From positions 62,001 to 126,000 of the forward strand of contig JANSYP010000006.1 of assembly GCA_024742405.1 (NCBI GenBank): 64,000 nucleotides of DNA. The letters run 5' to 3'. A program made the translations under genes and the position numbers. How positions within the stretch are numbered: the first letter of the stretch is position 1; every line of letters begins with the position of its first letter. The notes under the pieces were generated by a model. That model had not been told where the DNA came from. It did no database searches and worked only from the letters and a program-made list of their open reading frames with translations. The stretch comes from Paracoccaceae bacterium. GTDB lineage: Bacteria > Pseudomonadota > Alphaproteobacteria > Rhodobacterales > Rhodobacteraceae. Shown piece after piece: positions 1-8,340 of the stretch.

Positions 1-78
1 CTTCTCGCCTATGATCTTCCAGGCAAAGCCTGCGATGAGAGCGCCAAGCAGAGGCGCGAAAAGGATGATCTGCACCAT
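1..78 (-). CDS. nuoL: NADH-quinone oxidoreductase subunit L, N-terminal part only
   Basis: Only the first 26 codons lie in the window; the gene runs off the left edge. The reading begins MVQIILFAPLLGALIAG, the hydrophobic first helix typical of NuoL, the antiporter-like proton-pumping subunit of complex I. The ATG at 76-78 lies four bases downstream of the nuoK stop, as expected from the conserved K-L order. It is the last gene visible of the minus-strand nuo operon. The call rests on the N-terminal sequence plus gene order, since the rest of the protein cannot be seen. Confidence 0.85.
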   Translation of the reverse strand, partial: MVQIILFAPLLGALIAGFAWKIIGEK

Positions 79-81
79 CGC

Positions 82-387
82 TCAGCCTTTCATATTGTTG
101 ACGTCTTCGACAGCGATCGTCCCGCGGTTGCGGAAGAAGCAGACAAGGATGGCAAGCCCGATGGCCGCCTCCGCGGCGGCCACCGTCAGCACGAAGAGCG
201 TAAAGACCTGGCCCGTGAGATCGTTGAGAAAGGCCGAAAACGCGACGAGGTTGATGTTGACCGCCAGCAGGATGAGCTCGATCGACATCAGGATGATGAT
301 GACGTTCTTGCGGTTCAGGAACAGCCCGAAAATGCCGATGATAAAGAGCGTCGCGGCGACGGTCAGGTAGTGTTCCAGTCCGATCAT
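82..387 (-). CDS. nuoK: NADH-quinone oxidoreductase subunit K
   Basis: A 101-residue integral membrane protein with three predicted helices, the usual NuoK length. It is a MrpC-like subunit of the membrane arm of complex I and takes part in proton translocation. The acidic residue within a helix in the segment [13 protein letters not shown] is the conserved NuoK glutamate region. The start is placed at MIGLEHYL because a GGGAGG ribosome-binding site sits just upstream and the family starts there; the frame stays open further upstream but that part is not NuoK-like. It follows a tiny ORF after nuoJ and precedes nuoL. Confidence 0.97.
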   Translation of the reverse strand: MIGLEHYLTVAATLFIIGIFGLFLNRKNVIIILMSIELILLAVNINLVAFSAFLNDLTGQVFTLFVLTVAAAEAAIGLAILVCFFRNRGTIAVEDVNNMKG

Positions 388-403
388 CTCAGTCCCTCCC
401 GGC

Positions 404-487
404 CTATTTGCGCCGGTTGAAGTATCCGAACGCCGCCAGCACAGCGACGGCGATAGCCACAAGGATGGCGATCTGGTCGCCGTCCAT
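404..487 (-). CDS. 27-residue putative single-span membrane peptide between nuoJ and nuoK
   Basis: A short ORF reads [20 protein letters not shown] followed by GYFNRRK and a stop. That is one hydrophobic helix with acidic residues before it and a basic tail after it. Its ATG overlaps the nuoJ stop by one base (TGATG), which suggests translational coupling. It ends 16 bases before nuoK, and those bases hold the nuoK ribosome-binding site. It fills the nuoJ-nuoK gap almost exactly. No family is recognised. A complex I associated micropeptide is an inference from position and composition; the alternative is a chance ORF. Confidence 0.5.
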   Translation of the reverse strand: MDGDQIAILVAIAVAVLAAFGYFNRRK

Positions 488-1101
488 CAGAGCCCCTGCC
501 CCGGTTTCACGTCCTTGATCTCCAGCGCCTCTGCCGGATCGCGGTACATCTGGGACAGTACGTCCTGGCGCTTGATGCCTTCCTTGTGGCGCAGCGTCAG
601 AACGATCGCACCGATCATCGCGACCAGCAGGATCAGTCCCGAGAGCTGGAAGAGCAGTATGTAGTCGTCATAGATCAGCAGCCCCAGGGCGGCCGTGTTG
701 TGCGTCTCTTCCAGCGGCGGGGCGATGTTGGCGCGCAGATCCTCGGCTTCCGGCGCAAAACTCCAGGACCCGAAGGCGAGCGCCAACTGCATCAAAAGCA
801 CGATGGCGATCATCAGCGACAGTGGGAGGTATTTCGCCATCTCCGCGCGAAGCTGCGCGAAATCCACATCGAGCATCATCACCACGAAGAGAAACAGCAC
901 TGCCACCGCGCCGACATAGACGATCACCAGGAGCATCGCGACGAACTCCGCACCGAGCAGCACGAAAAGCCCTGCCGAAGACAGAAACGCCAGGATCAGC
1001 CAGAGCACGGAGTGCACCGGGTGGCGCGAGATCACGGTGAAGAGCCCGCCCGCGAGCACGCCTGCCGCGAAGCAATAGAAGGCGATGGCAGGAACGGTCA
1101 T
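487..1101 (-). CDS. nuoJ: NADH-quinone oxidoreductase subunit J
   Basis: A 204-residue membrane protein with five predicted helices, the normal NuoJ length. It starts [19 protein letters not shown] and carries the family segment [20 protein letters not shown] in the third helix region. NuoJ belongs to the membrane arm of complex I and joins the peripheral arm and the quinone channel to the pumping subunits. Its ATG overlaps the stop of the preceding carboxymuconolactone-decarboxylase-like gene by four bases (ATGA), so the two are probably translationally coupled. Confidence 0.97.
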   Translation of the reverse strand: MTVPAIAFYCFAAGVLAGGLFTVISRHPVHSVLWLILAFLSSAGLFVLLGAEFVAMLLVIVYVGAVAVLFLFVVMMLDVDFAQLRAEMAKYLPLSLMIAIVLLMQLALAFGSWSFAPEAEDLRANIAPPLEETHNTAALGLLIYDDYILLFQLSGLILLVAMIGAIVLTLRHKEGIKRQDVLSQMYRDPAEALEIKDVKPGQGL

Positions 1102-1496
1102 GGGGCGTCCTCCTGACGTTCGAACACTTCGATCGCCGCGTTGAGCGCGTTGATCATGGCCGGAAACCCGCCATAGAGCGCCATCTGGTAGATCACCTCG
1201 GCAATCTCGATCTTCGACGCGCCAGCATTGAGCGCGTTTTGCACGTGGACCTGAAGTTGCGGCTTCGTCTGCCCGCCCATCGCCGCCAGTGCCGCGATGG
1301 TCGCAAGATAACGTGTGCGGATATCAAGGCCCGGGCGGTTGTAAAACTCTCCGAAAGACACGTTGATGACCATGTCCGCGAGCCCCGGCACATGGGCGTC
1401 ATAGCGCGCGTGCAAAGCCTCGGTGATGCCGGGATTGGTCGCTTCGGCCAGCGCCTGGGCGTCGGCAAAGCGTTGATCTGGTGTCACATCGCTCAT
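1098..1496 (-). CDS. carboxymuconolactone decarboxylase-like protein within the nuo operon
   Basis: A 132-residue protein resembling the 4-carboxymuconolactone decarboxylase/AhpD fold. It has the alpha-helical pattern and the stretches [20 protein letters not shown] and [19 protein letters not shown] seen in that family. The CxxC pair that gives AhpD-type members peroxidase activity is absent, because the protein contains no cysteine, so a redox role is unlikely. It overlaps nuoI upstream and nuoJ downstream by four bases each, so it is fully embedded in the operon. No aromatic-degradation genes are nearby. The function in complex I biogenesis or regulation is unknown, and the name reflects fold similarity only. 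Confidence 0.85.
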   Translation of the reverse strand: MSDVTPDQRFADAQALAEATNPGITEALHARYDAHVPGLADMVINVSFGEFYNRPGLDIRTRYLATIAALAAMGGQTKPQLQVHVQNALNAGASKIEIAEVIYQMALYGGFPAMINALNAAIEVFERQEDAP

Positions 1497-1987
1497 CGGT
1501 AGGGCGCGTCGATTTCGAGATTGCGGGCGATCTCGGCCTCCCAGCGATCTCCGTTCGCGAGCAGCTTTTCCTTGTTGTAGTAGAGCTCTTCGCGGGTCTC
1601 GGTCGCGAACTCGAAATTCGGGCCTTCGACGATCGCGTCCACGGGGCAGGCTTCCTCACAGAATCCGCAATAGATGCATTTGGTCATGTCGATGTCGTAG
1701 CGCGTTGTCCGGCGCGAGCCGTCCTCGCGCGGTTCGGCATCGATGGTGATGGCCTGGGCCGGGCAGATCGCTTCGCAGAGCTTGCAGGCGATGCAGCGTT
1801 CCTCGCCGTTGGGATAGCGGCGCAGCGCGTGCTCGCCGCGGAACCGCGGGGAGAGCGGACCCTTTTCATGGGGGTAGTTCAGCGTCGCCTTGGGCGCAAA
1901 GAAGTAGCGCAGCCCCAGGCGCATGCCGTGGACAAAGTCTGCCAGAAGGAAGTACTTGCCGGCGCGGTTCCAGTCGATCTGAGTCAT
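1493..1987 (-). CDS. nuoI: NADH-quinone oxidoreductase subunit I, 2x[4Fe-4S] ferredoxin-like
   Basis: A 164-residue subunit, the standard length. It carries two canonical 4Fe-4S motifs, [12 protein letters not shown] near residue 61 and [12 protein letters not shown] near residue 100, which hold clusters N6a and N6b in the peripheral arm. These pass electrons from NuoG towards cluster N2 in NuoB. It starts [18 protein letters not shown]. It sits between the SnoaL-like ORF and the carboxymuconolactone-decarboxylase-like ORF, overlapping the latter. Confidence 0.97.
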   Translation of the reverse strand: MTQIDWNRAGKYFLLADFVHGMRLGLRYFFAPKATLNYPHEKGPLSPRFRGEHALRRYPNGEERCIACKLCEAICPAQAITIDAEPREDGSRRTTRYDIDMTKCIYCGFCEEACPVDAIVEGPNFEFATETREELYYNKEKLLANGDRWEAEIARNLEIDAPYR

Positions 1988-1996
1988 ACGTCTCTC

Positions 1997-2770
1997 CTAG
2001 AACTTTCCAGAATTAGCCCATTCCTCACGCGGCGGAACGGGTTCTGCGAGTTCCCAGTGCTCGATAATCCGACCGTCGTCCACTCTGAACAGGTCGCATT
2101 GACACTGATCGGTCTTGTCCCATCGGGTGCGGTTGAGCGTGGCGACGAAGTTGCCCTCGCCCACCGCTAGGACGCATTCCTGATAGCTAAGCTTGTTATG
2201 CTCGGGGTCGAACTCCTGCAGGATCGCGTCGAGGCCGTCTCCGATCATCGGGCTGTGCTGCTGAAGGCATCGAGGATGAACAAAGTCGCCCAATAGATCG
2301 AGGCGGTTGTCGATGAGGCAGTATTCGATAAACTCGATGACGAGGCGTTTGTTTCGCGCTGTCTTGTCGAGATCCGTCACCTCCGTCGGTCCATCGATAT
2401 TGGACCTGCAGGAGGGGTTCAACGGGTTGTAGGGGGCGATGACGTCCCAGTGCTCCACGATCTTTCCGTCCTGATCGCTGTCGAAGAAATCCGCCGTGAC
2501 CCATTCGGCATCGCCGTTATTGAGGTTCTGATAGGCATGGAGAAACACATGGCGGCCGTCCTGCAGGGCCCGCTTGATCTCCATCTGGCGCACCGGATTG
2601 CGCTCCAGAAAGGGTTCGAAAAACTCCAGAAACCCGTCCTTGCCGTCCTTCACACCTGTGGAATGCTGGGTGTAGCGGTCCCCGATATTGGCATCGAGCG
2701 CCGCGCGCGGATTGCCGTCGCGGATCCCGCCCATATAGAGGGCTATGGCATGCTCCTTCGCCGACGGCAC
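1997..2770 (-). CDS. tandem SnoaL-like (NTF2 fold) protein between nuoH and nuoI
   Basis: A 257-residue soluble protein made of two similar halves, about residues 1-120 and 140-250. Each resembles the SnoaL/NTF2-like polyketide-cyclase fold, with IVEHWDV in the first half and IIEHWEL in the second. The repeated EHW motif near the end of each half points to an internal duplication. SnoaL-like proteins include cyclases, isomerases and small-ligand binders. No catalytic role can be assigned here. It starts 4 bases after nuoH and ends 9 bases before nuoI, so it is co-transcribed. Insertion of such a gene between nuoH and nuoI is unusual. Confidence 0.8.
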   Translation of the reverse strand: MPSAKEHAIALYMGGIRDGNPRAALDANIGDRYTQHSTGVKDGKDGFLEFFEPFLERNPVRQMEIKRALQDGRHVFLHAYQNLNNGDAEWVTADFFDSDQDGKIVEHWDVIAPYNPLNPSCRSNIDGPTEVTDLDKTARNKRLVIEFIEYCLIDNRLDLLGDFVHPRCLQQHSPMIGDGLDAILQEFDPEHNKLSYQECVLAVGEGNFVATLNRTRWDKTDQCQCDLFRVDDGRIIEHWELAEPVPPREEWANSGKF

Positions 2771-2774
2771 CGGA

Positions 2775-3812
2775 TCAGCCCCCTACCGCCCAGCGGGCAT
2801 AGGCGCCGCCGAACAACCCGAAATGGGCGAAGAACGCCACAATCACCACCCAGCCGAGCGACATCGGCAGGAACACTTTCCAACCGACCCGCATGAGCTG
2901 ATCGTAGCGGTAGCGAGGAACGATGGCCTTCACCATGGCGAAGAGGAAAAAGAAGAACGCCATCTTCAGGACCATCCAGATCGCCCCGTCAGGCAGCCCG
3001 GGGATCGGCGACAGCCAGCCGCCGAAAAAAAGCAGCGTGATCAGCGCGCACATCAGGAAGATCGCGATATACTCGCCCGCCATGAAGAGCAGGAAGGGCG
3101 TGGAGGAGTACTCCACCTGATAGCCCGCCACCAGTTCGCTCTCCGCCTCGGGCAGATCGAAGGGCGGGCGGTTGGTTTCGGCCAGGCAGGAGATGAAGAA
3201 GAGCGCCACCATCGGCAGATGCGGCAGCCAGTACCAGTTGAAGAAACCCAGATTGCCGTCCTGCGCGCGCACGATGTCGCCGAAATTCATCGATCCGGTG
3301 GAGATGATCACACCGATGATGATCAGCCCGATGGAGACTTCGTAAGAGATCATCTGCGCCGCCGACCGCAGCGAGCCTAGGAACGGATACTTCGAATTCG
3401 ACGCCCAGCCGCCCATGATCACGCCGTAGACCTCCAGAGAGGAGACGGCGAAGACATAGAGGATGGCCACGTTGATGTCGGCGAGCACCCAGGTATCGCC
3501 GAACGGAATCACCGCCCAGGCGATCAGCGCCAGCACGAAGGACGTCAGCGGCGCGAGCATGAACACCGTCCGGTCCGCGCCGGCGGGGATCACGATCTCC
3601 TTGACGACGTATTTCAGCGCGTCGGCCACTGTCTGCAGCAGTCCGAACGGCCCCACCACATTGGGGCCGCGGCGCATCTGGACCGCTGCCCAGATCTTGC
3701 GGTCGCCATAGACCAGAAAGAGCAAAGAGATCATCACGAAGGCCACGACCAGCAGGGTCTGGGCCAGCACGATCACCAGGATCCCGGCATTGGTGGCGAA
3801 GAACTCCTCCAT
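2775..3812 (-). CDS. nuoH: NADH-quinone oxidoreductase subunit H
   Basis: A 345-residue integral membrane subunit of normal NuoH (ND1) length, with eight or more hydrophobic helices. It carries the conserved quinone-chamber loop around [20 protein letters not shown] (near residue 213) and [14 protein letters not shown]. NuoH forms the quinone-access channel at the junction of the peripheral and membrane arms. The start [18 protein letters not shown] is supported by position. A short ORF of unknown status separates it from nuoG. Confidence 0.97.
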   Translation of the reverse strand: MEEFFATNAGILVIVLAQTLLVVAFVMISLLFLVYGDRKIWAAVQMRRGPNVVGPFGLLQTVADALKYVVKEIVIPAGADRTVFMLAPLTSFVLALIAWAVIPFGDTWVLADINVAILYVFAVSSLEVYGVIMGGWASNSKYPFLGSLRSAAQMISYEVSIGLIIIGVIISTGSMNFGDIVRAQDGNLGFFNWYWLPHLPMVALFFISCLAETNRPPFDLPEAESELVAGYQVEYSSTPFLLFMAGEYIAIFLMCALITLLFFGGWLSPIPGLPDGAIWMVLKMAFFFFLFAMVKAIVPRYRYDQLMRVGWKVFLPMSLGWVVIVAFFAHFGLFGGAYARWAVGG

Positions 3813-3818
3813 GGCGTG

Positions 3819-3968
3819 CTACCCTTGCGGCTTTCTCTCAACGGTGCTGGCTGGCCGGGCGAATGCACACGCGGCATGCTCCGTAAACAGGATGGCCGGG
3901 CGCTTGGGAAGCAGAAACGCCGTGGCTTGTGCGGAGATGTCGCGCCGATCCAACAGGTGCCTGTCCAT
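3819..3968 (-). CDS. possible 49-residue ORF between nuoG and nuoH
   Basis: An open frame starts at an ATG 12 bases after the nuoG stop and ends 6 bases before the nuoH start, filling the gap exactly. The product begins MDRHLLDRRDISAQATAF, ends with a basic tail and has no obvious membrane segment or motif. A GGGAC stretch upstream is only a weak ribosome-binding site. No family is recognised. The neat fit between two core genes is the main argument that it is real; short open frames also arise by chance in GC-rich DNA. Confidence 0.35.
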   Translation of the reverse strand: MDRHLLDRRDISAQATAFLLPKRPAILFTEHAACAFARPASTVERKPQG

Positions 3969-3980
3969 GTCCCGCGTCCC

Positions 3981-6005
3981 CTACTCTGCCGCGATCGGTG
4001 GCGCCCGCCGCGCCCGCGCGCCGGCGCTCAGTTCAGCCATGAGCTTGGACGCCCGCGCGATGGGGTTGGTGAGGAAATGATCCCGCAATGCCAGCGCGAA
4101 GGCACCGTCCCCCAGATTGTCCGCCTCGAGCGGCGCAAGCGTGTTTTCAGGCACCATGTCGATCCCGGCCAGATGGGGCACCTCGGCGACGAGCGCCTGA
4201 CGCAACTGAGCAAGACTGTCATAGGGCAACGCGGCGCCGATCTCGGCCGACAGCGCCCGCAGAACGGCCCAGTTCTCCTTGGCCTCGCCCGGAGGGAAAC
4301 CCGCGCGCAGCGCCAGTTGTGGCCGGCCTTCGGTGTTCACAAAGAGCCCGTTTTCCTCCGTCCAGGCCGCCGACGGCAGGATCACATCGGCACGGTGCGC
4401 GCCGCGGTCGCCATGGCTGCCCTGATAGATCACGAAAGGCCCTGCCGCGATTTCCACCTCGTCCGCGCCCAGGCTGTAGATCACATCGGCTCCTTCCAGA
4501 GCCAACGCGATCCCGCCCTCGGTCACGGCCCCCACATCCATCGCACCAACACGCGAGGCCGCGGTGTGCAGGATGATAAGGCCGCTTTCGGTCTGCTCAG
4601 CAACGGTTTGGGCTGCGGCCAGCACGGCCGCCCCATCTGCGCCCTGCAGCGCGCCCTGCCCGACGATCACCAGCGAGGGTTTGGCCCGGATTTCGTCGGT
4701 TCCGCCCATGTCAACGACGCTTTGCAGTGCCGCCCGGTCATTGCCAACGTGGGTGACTTCATAAGTCAGGTCCACAGCCGGACCGACCAGAGCGACCTCT
4801 GCGCCCGCCAGCCACGCCTTGCGAATGCGCGCGTTGAGTACAGGCGCCTCATCGCGAGGGTTGGTGCCGATCAACAGGATCCGCTCGGCCATGTCGATGT
4901 CTTCGATCGCGGCGGTGCCGGCATAGCCACCGCGGTTGCCCGCAGGCAGCGCCGCGCCGTCGGTCCGGCATTCGACGACACCGCCCTGCTCCTCCAAGAG
5001 CTGTTTGAGCGCAAAGCTCGCCTCGACGGGGGCGAGATCCCCCACCAGCCCGGCGAGCTTCTCCGCACCCTTGATCGCGGTCGACGCGACCGCCAGCACC
5101 TCTGGCCAGCTCGACGGGCGCAGCTTGCCGTTCTCGCGGATATAAGGTTTGTCCAGCCTCTGACGCCGCAACCCGTCCCAGACAAAGCGCGACTTGTCGC
5201 TCAGCCATTCCTCGTTGATGCCGTCATGGTTGCGCGGCAGCAAGCGCATGACCTCGCGCCCTTTCGTGTCCACGCGGATGTTGGAGCCGAGCGCATCCAT
5301 CACGTCGATGCTTTCCGTCTTGCTCAGCTCCCAGGGCCGGGCGGTAAAGGCATAGGGTTTTGAGACCAGCGCACCCACCGGACAGAGATCGATGATATTG
5401 CCCTGCAGTTCGCTGTCGATCAGCCCCCCCAGATAGGTGGTGATCTCGGCGTCCTCACCGCGTCCCGTCTGGCCCATGATGCTGACGCCCGCGACCTCGG
5501 TGGTGAAGCGCACGCACCGGGTGCAGGAGATGCAGCGCGTCATGTGAGTTTCGACCAGCGGGCCGAGATCGAGATCGACCGCGGCGCGCTTGGGCTCGCG
5601 AAAGCGCGAGAAATCCACGCCATAGGCCATGGCCTGGTCTTGAAGGTCGCATTCTCCGCCCTGATCGCAGATCGGGCAATCGAGCGGATGGTTGATGAGC
5701 AGAAACTCCATCACACCCTCGCGGGCTTTCTTGACCATGGGACTGTTGGTCTTGACCTCCGGCGGCTCGCCGTCGCGCCCACCGCGCAGGTCTCTCACCT
5801 GCATCGCGCAGGACGCGGCCGGTTTTGGCGGCCCGCCGACGACCTCGACCAGGCACATCCGACAATTGCCCGCGATGCTCAGGCGCTCATGGTAGCAAAA
5901 GCGCGGAATCTCGACCCCCGCCTGTTCACAGGCCTGGATGAGGGTCATGGCGGGGTCCACCTCGACCTCCTGCCCGTCGATGATAATGGTGCGCAGGTCA
6001 GGCAT
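3981..6005 (-). CDS. nuoG: NADH-quinone oxidoreductase subunit G
   Basis: A 674-residue subunit of alphaproteobacterial NuoG length. The N-terminal 2Fe-2S domain has Cys ligands including CRMCLVEV. It is followed by a His/Cys-ligated cluster region with [15 protein letters not shown], a 4Fe-4S motif [10 protein letters not shown], and a C-terminal molybdopterin-oxidoreductase-like domain that no longer binds the cofactor. It carries the electron wire from NuoF towards NuoI. The gene lies downstream of the accessory block between nuoF and nuoG, only two bases from the pentapeptide-repeat gene. Confidence 0.97.
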   Translation of the reverse strand: MPDLRTIIIDGQEVEVDPAMTLIQACEQAGVEIPRFCYHERLSIAGNCRMCLVEVVGGPPKPAASCAMQVRDLRGGRDGEPPEVKTNSPMVKKAREGVMEFLLINHPLDCPICDQGGECDLQDQAMAYGVDFSRFREPKRAAVDLDLGPLVETHMTRCISCTRCVRFTTEVAGVSIMGQTGRGEDAEITTYLGGLIDSELQGNIIDLCPVGALVSKPYAFTARPWELSKTESIDVMDALGSNIRVDTKGREVMRLLPRNHDGINEEWLSDKSRFVWDGLRRQRLDKPYIRENGKLRPSSWPEVLAVASTAIKGAEKLAGLVGDLAPVEASFALKQLLEEQGGVVECRTDGAALPAGNRGGYAGTAAIEDIDMAERILLIGTNPRDEAPVLNARIRKAWLAGAEVALVGPAVDLTYEVTHVGNDRAALQSVVDMGGTDEIRAKPSLVIVGQGALQGADGAAVLAAAQTVAEQTESGLIILHTAASRVGAMDVGAVTEGGIALALEGADVIYSLGADEVEIAAGPFVIYQGSHGDRGAHRADVILPSAAWTEENGLFVNTEGRPQLALRAGFPPGEAKENWAVLRALSAEIGAALPYDSLAQLRQALVAEVPHLAGIDMVPENTLAPLEADNLGDGAFALALRDHFLTNPIARASKLMAELSAGARARRAPPIAAE

Positions 6006-6007
6006 TG

Positions 6008-6307
6008 CTATCCCTTTGCTTGCTCATACCAGGCGAACAGGTCGGTGACCTTTACGCCATTGATCGTCATGCCGGCGAGATTGGCGCCGTCTATGGCCAC
6101 GTTCGATAGATTGACGTCCTGCATCCGGCAATTGGACAAATTCACATTCGCGAACGAAACGTTGGACATGTTCGCGTCGCTCACGCGCGACGAGGACAGG
6201 TTCACGTCATGGAACGCGCTGTTGGACAGGTTGGCGTCCTCGTACTCTGCATTCGTCAGGATGGCGCGACGAACCGACAGCCTGTCGCGCGTATCGTGCA
6301 GGTCCAT
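6008..6307 (-). CDS. pentapeptide-repeat protein within the nuo operon
   Basis: A 99-residue protein whose central part is a run of about a dozen degenerate five-residue repeats of the A(D/N)LSN kind, for example NLSNSAF, NMSNVSF and NLSNVAI. Such repeats form a right-handed quadrilateral beta-helix used for protein-protein contact. A short C-terminal tail reads [16 protein letters not shown]. There is no signal peptide or membrane segment. It lies two bases upstream of nuoG and is co-transcribed. A scaffold or assembly role is only a guess. Confidence 0.8.
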   Translation of the reverse strand: MDLHDTRDRLSVRRAILTNAEYEDANLSNSAFHDVNLSSSRVSDANMSNVSFANVNLSNCRMQDVNLSNVAIDGANLAGMTINGVKVTDLFAWYEQAKG

Positions 6308-6316
6308 GATGCTCTC

Positions 6317-6811
6317 CTATTCGGCCGCGCAGCGGTGTTGCTGCCAGAGGCCGGCCTTGGATATGTGGGACCAGCCAAAAGCGTGGTCGGTCTCGCCGTG
6401 AGTCTGCAGGTGTTCGAGACGCTCCAGAGCCTCGTCGAGTGTCGGACGGTGCCCCCCCGGCACCCACCACATCACGAAATGCATCTTCCCCAGCAGTTCG
6501 AACCACTCCGCCCGCCGTTCATAGAACTGGCGGTGCACGGTGTTCCACACGAACTGCTCAAGCGATGTGACATCCTCCCAGACGGTCAGATTGGTCACGA
6601 AGCGCGGATCACCGCCGACCTTGGCCTCCGTGTTTCCGGTGCCCGGCTCGCCCGAGCCTTCCATCATCCAGACAAAGCCAGGACTACGCTTGCCAATCCC
6701 ATTGACCGTGTCGAGTGCACGCATGAACGGCGCCACGCGTGGGTCGTCAGTATCAGCAAGGAGCCGTCCGACATTGAGTTGGGCCAAGTGGCGGGATGCG
6801 GGATCAGGCAT
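6317..6811 (-). CDS. DUF3291 family protein
   Basis: A soluble protein of about 164 residues that matches the DUF3291 type. Its pattern is AQLNVGRLLADTDDPRVAPF, then a GFVW(M)-like segment, TNLTVWEDVTSLEQFVWNTV, and WWVPGGHRPTLDEALERL. The fold is probably a dimeric alpha/beta barrel as in antibiotic-biosynthesis monooxygenase-like proteins. No enzymatic role is established. I place the start at the ATG at 6811, which has a GAGAG ribosome-binding site. A GTG at 6823 overlapping the EF-hand gene stop would add four residues. It is one of the accessory genes between nuoF and nuoG. Confidence 0.8.
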   Translation of the reverse strand: MPDPASRHLAQLNVGRLLADTDDPRVAPFMRALDTVNGIGKRSPGFVWMMEGSGEPGTGNTEAKVGGDPRFVTNLTVWEDVTSLEQFVWNTVHRQFYERRAEWFELLGKMHFVMWWVPGGHRPTLDEALERLEHLQTHGETDHAFGWSHISKAGLWQQHRCAAE

Positions 6812-6819
6812 TGCGTCTC

Positions 6820-7437
6820 TCACTCGACCAGACCGTTTCGGAGCACGACGAAATAGATGAAGCCGTTCAGAAACTCCTCCCGCGACAGCTTGGAGTCGCC
6901 ATCCAGGTCCGCGTAAAAGACCGAGTTCGCAACCGCCAGCTCATGCTCTTCGAGGCTGACCGCACCGGAGTTGTCACGGTCGAACAAGTCGAATGCAATG
7001 CGGTTCGCGGTCTGATAGGCCTGCAGACGCTCACGGAATTCCGCAAGATCGCGAAACCCTAAAATGTCCGTTTCAAATTCCGTGAAGGACACGTCGCCAC
7101 TATTGTCCGCATCGACCGCCACGAAAGCCTCACGGCTGTAGTCGAGCACTTCGCGCAACTCGGCGCTGCCGTTACCGTTCGCATCGACCTCGGTTGCGAC
7201 GGCTTCGGCAAGGGCAAGGCCCGCGTCGACAACGCCCGCATCCCGCGCAGGCGTTTCCGGCGACGTTGCTGACACCGAAGATGCGCTCACGGCGGCGATC
7301 AGAGCCAGACAGGCCGGAAGCAGGCGCCTGACAGGCCTCAGCCCGCCACCGTCCCGTACCCGAAAGCCTCGGCCCGGCGATCCGCCATCAGAAGCGAGGT
7401 TGCTCAGATTGAACTCTGCAAGATGCTGTTGCACCAT
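6820..7437 (-). CDS. exported EF-hand calcium-binding protein within the nuo operon
   Basis: A 205-residue protein with an N-terminal hydrophobic segment around residues 38-55 (LLPACLALIAAVSASSVS), likely a signal peptide or membrane anchor. Four EF-hand-like loops follow: DANGNGSAELRE, DADNSGDVSFTE, DRDNSGAVSLEE and DLDGDSKLSREE. The acidic loop positions are largely intact, so calcium binding is plausible, probably in the periplasm. The N-terminus is longer than a normal signal peptide, so the true start could lie further downstream. A link between calcium and complex I would be an inference from position only. Confidence 0.8.
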   Translation of the reverse strand: MVQQHLAEFNLSNLASDGGSPGRGFRVRDGGGLRPVRRLLPACLALIAAVSASSVSATSPETPARDAGVVDAGLALAEAVATEVDANGNGSAELREVLDYSREAFVAVDADNSGDVSFTEFETDILGFRDLAEFRERLQAYQTANRIAFDLFDRDNSGAVSLEEHELAVANSVFYADLDGDSKLSREEFLNGFIYFVVLRNGLVE

Positions 7438-7443
7438 GATCCC

Positions 7444-7737
7444 CTACTCTGTCGGCATTTCAATTGTCGGCACGTCGTTGTCCACCCCACCACCGAATTC
7501 CACCCCAAGTAGCGATGCCACCACCCCTATGGCGATCCCGCCCAAAACAACCATGAATGCCCTCCGCCACGACCAGCTGGTCTTTTTCCCGCGATACAAG
7601 TCGTTTACAACGCGTTTTCCGCAGGATTTACAACGATATGGCCCAAAACTCGGACCGTTGCTGAAACCGCAATAGGGACAGATGCCGCTCTCGGGGCTTG
7701 GAAGCAGACCGCCAAAGCCAAAGCCGGAGGGAGACAT
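7444..7737 (-). CDS. zinc-ribbon protein with one membrane span
   Basis: A 97-residue protein with an N-terminal zinc-ribbon-type motif, CPYC at about residue 20 and CKSC at about residue 36, spaced as a four-cysteine metal site. One hydrophobic helix follows near residues 60-80 (AFMVVLGGIAIGVVASLLG), then an acidic tail. The ATG overlaps the stop of the truncated nuoF copy (TAATG). No function is known. The composition is less GC-rich than that of the core nuo genes, and it belongs to the accessory block between nuoF and nuoG. Confidence 0.7.
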   Translation of the reverse strand: MSPSGFGFGGLLPSPESGICPYCGFSNGPSFGPYRCKSCGKRVVNDLYRGKKTSWSWRRAFMVVLGGIAIGVVASLLGVEFGGGVDNDVPTIEMPTE

Positions 7738-7913
7738 TACTCGGCAGCGACCGCGCTCACGCGGCCGGTTCGCTTGGCCCTGATCCGATCCTCGATCTCA
7801 TCGCGGTAGTGCCGGATCAGCCCCTGGATCGGCCAGGCTGCGGCATCGCCGAGCGCGCAGATCCTGTCGCCCTCGACCTGTTTGGTCTCATTATTGAGCA
7901 TGTAGATCTCCAT
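7737..7913 (-). pseudogene. truncated second copy of the nuoF 3' end
   Basis: This stretch repeats the last roughly 170 bases of the intact nuoF (8341-8518). The first 125 bases are nearly identical, and similarity declines towards 7913. The frame is open and encodes the NuoF C-terminus, including [20 protein letters not shown] with the last cluster cysteine and the identical ending [11 protein letters not shown]. An ATG at 7911-7913 could give a 58-residue product, but the FMN, NADH and main Fe-S regions are missing, so it cannot work as NuoF. It looks like a leftover from an insertion or unequal recombination at the nuoF end. Confidence 0.85.
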
Positions 7914-8058
7914 GACTGGCTAACCAAGTGAACGCGGTTTCGTCCGCATCTACCGTCATAGCAAGAATCTGGGTTGGCCCTGCGCATCGCATGCAGTGCA
8001 CATGAGAAGAGTATTTCGTACGACCCTCTGGCGTTTGAACTCGAGTTCTTCGTTCCAC
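7891..8058 (-). CDS. short ORF, probably a truncated zinc-ribbon-like gene at the duplication junction
   Basis: A 55-residue frame starts with GTG (upstream AGGTGA) and overlaps the truncated nuoF copy. Its sequence looks coding rather than random: HCMRCAG carries one Cys pair and is followed by [21 protein letters not shown] second Cys pair expected of a zinc ribbon is missing, and the frame stops just inside the nuoF-like DNA. This fits a gene cut short when the duplicated segment was joined. No family is assigned. It is 6 bases downstream of the small membrane protein gene. Confidence 0.35.
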   Translation of the reverse strand: MERRTRVQTPEGRTKYSSHVHCMRCAGPTQILAMTVDADETAFTWLASHGDLHAQ

Positions 8059-8064
8059 GGTTGG

Positions 8065-8334
8065 TCACCTATTGCTTTGAACTCTGTTCGCCACGGATTT
8101 AGCCAGCGCGAACAAAACCAGTGGAAGCAAAACTTGGTAAGCTAACAGTAATGTGGACATCATCATCGCAGGCAAAAATACTGTCAGCGAAACTACGGCA
8201 ACAAAAAAAGGCGTTAGAAAGAGACCAAAGCATGCCCCGATGCACAGGACGCGAGACCATCCGTTTGCTCGACCGAGCACATAAAAGGTTGCCGCAAAAA
8301 GAACGAACGAGGCAAGGTTCGCAAATCCGTCCAT
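8065..8334 (-). CDS. small membrane protein in an AT-richer insert after nuoF
   Basis: An 89-residue hydrophobic protein with about three predicted membrane helices (FANLASFVLFAATFYVLG; LCIGACFGLFLTPFFVAVV; LLLAYQVLLPLVLFALA). No family is recognised. Its DNA is visibly less GC-rich than neighbouring nuo genes and uses A/T-ending codons more often. The gene sits between the two copies of the nuoF 3' end, which suggests it arrived by transfer. It starts 6 bases after the nuoF stop, so it is probably expressed with the operon. Confidence 0.6.
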   Translation of the reverse strand: MDGFANLASFVLFAATFYVLGRANGWSRVLCIGACFGLFLTPFFVAVVSLTVFLPAMMMSTLLLAYQVLLPLVLFALAKSVANRVQSNR

Positions 8335-8340
8335 TTTAGC

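Noticed and set aside
3816-5363. 515-codon plus-strand open frame opposite nuoG
   Set aside because: It is antisense to a complete, unmistakable nuoG; long antisense frames are common in GC-rich coding DNA, and the translation is Arg/Gln/His-rich without protein-like motifs.
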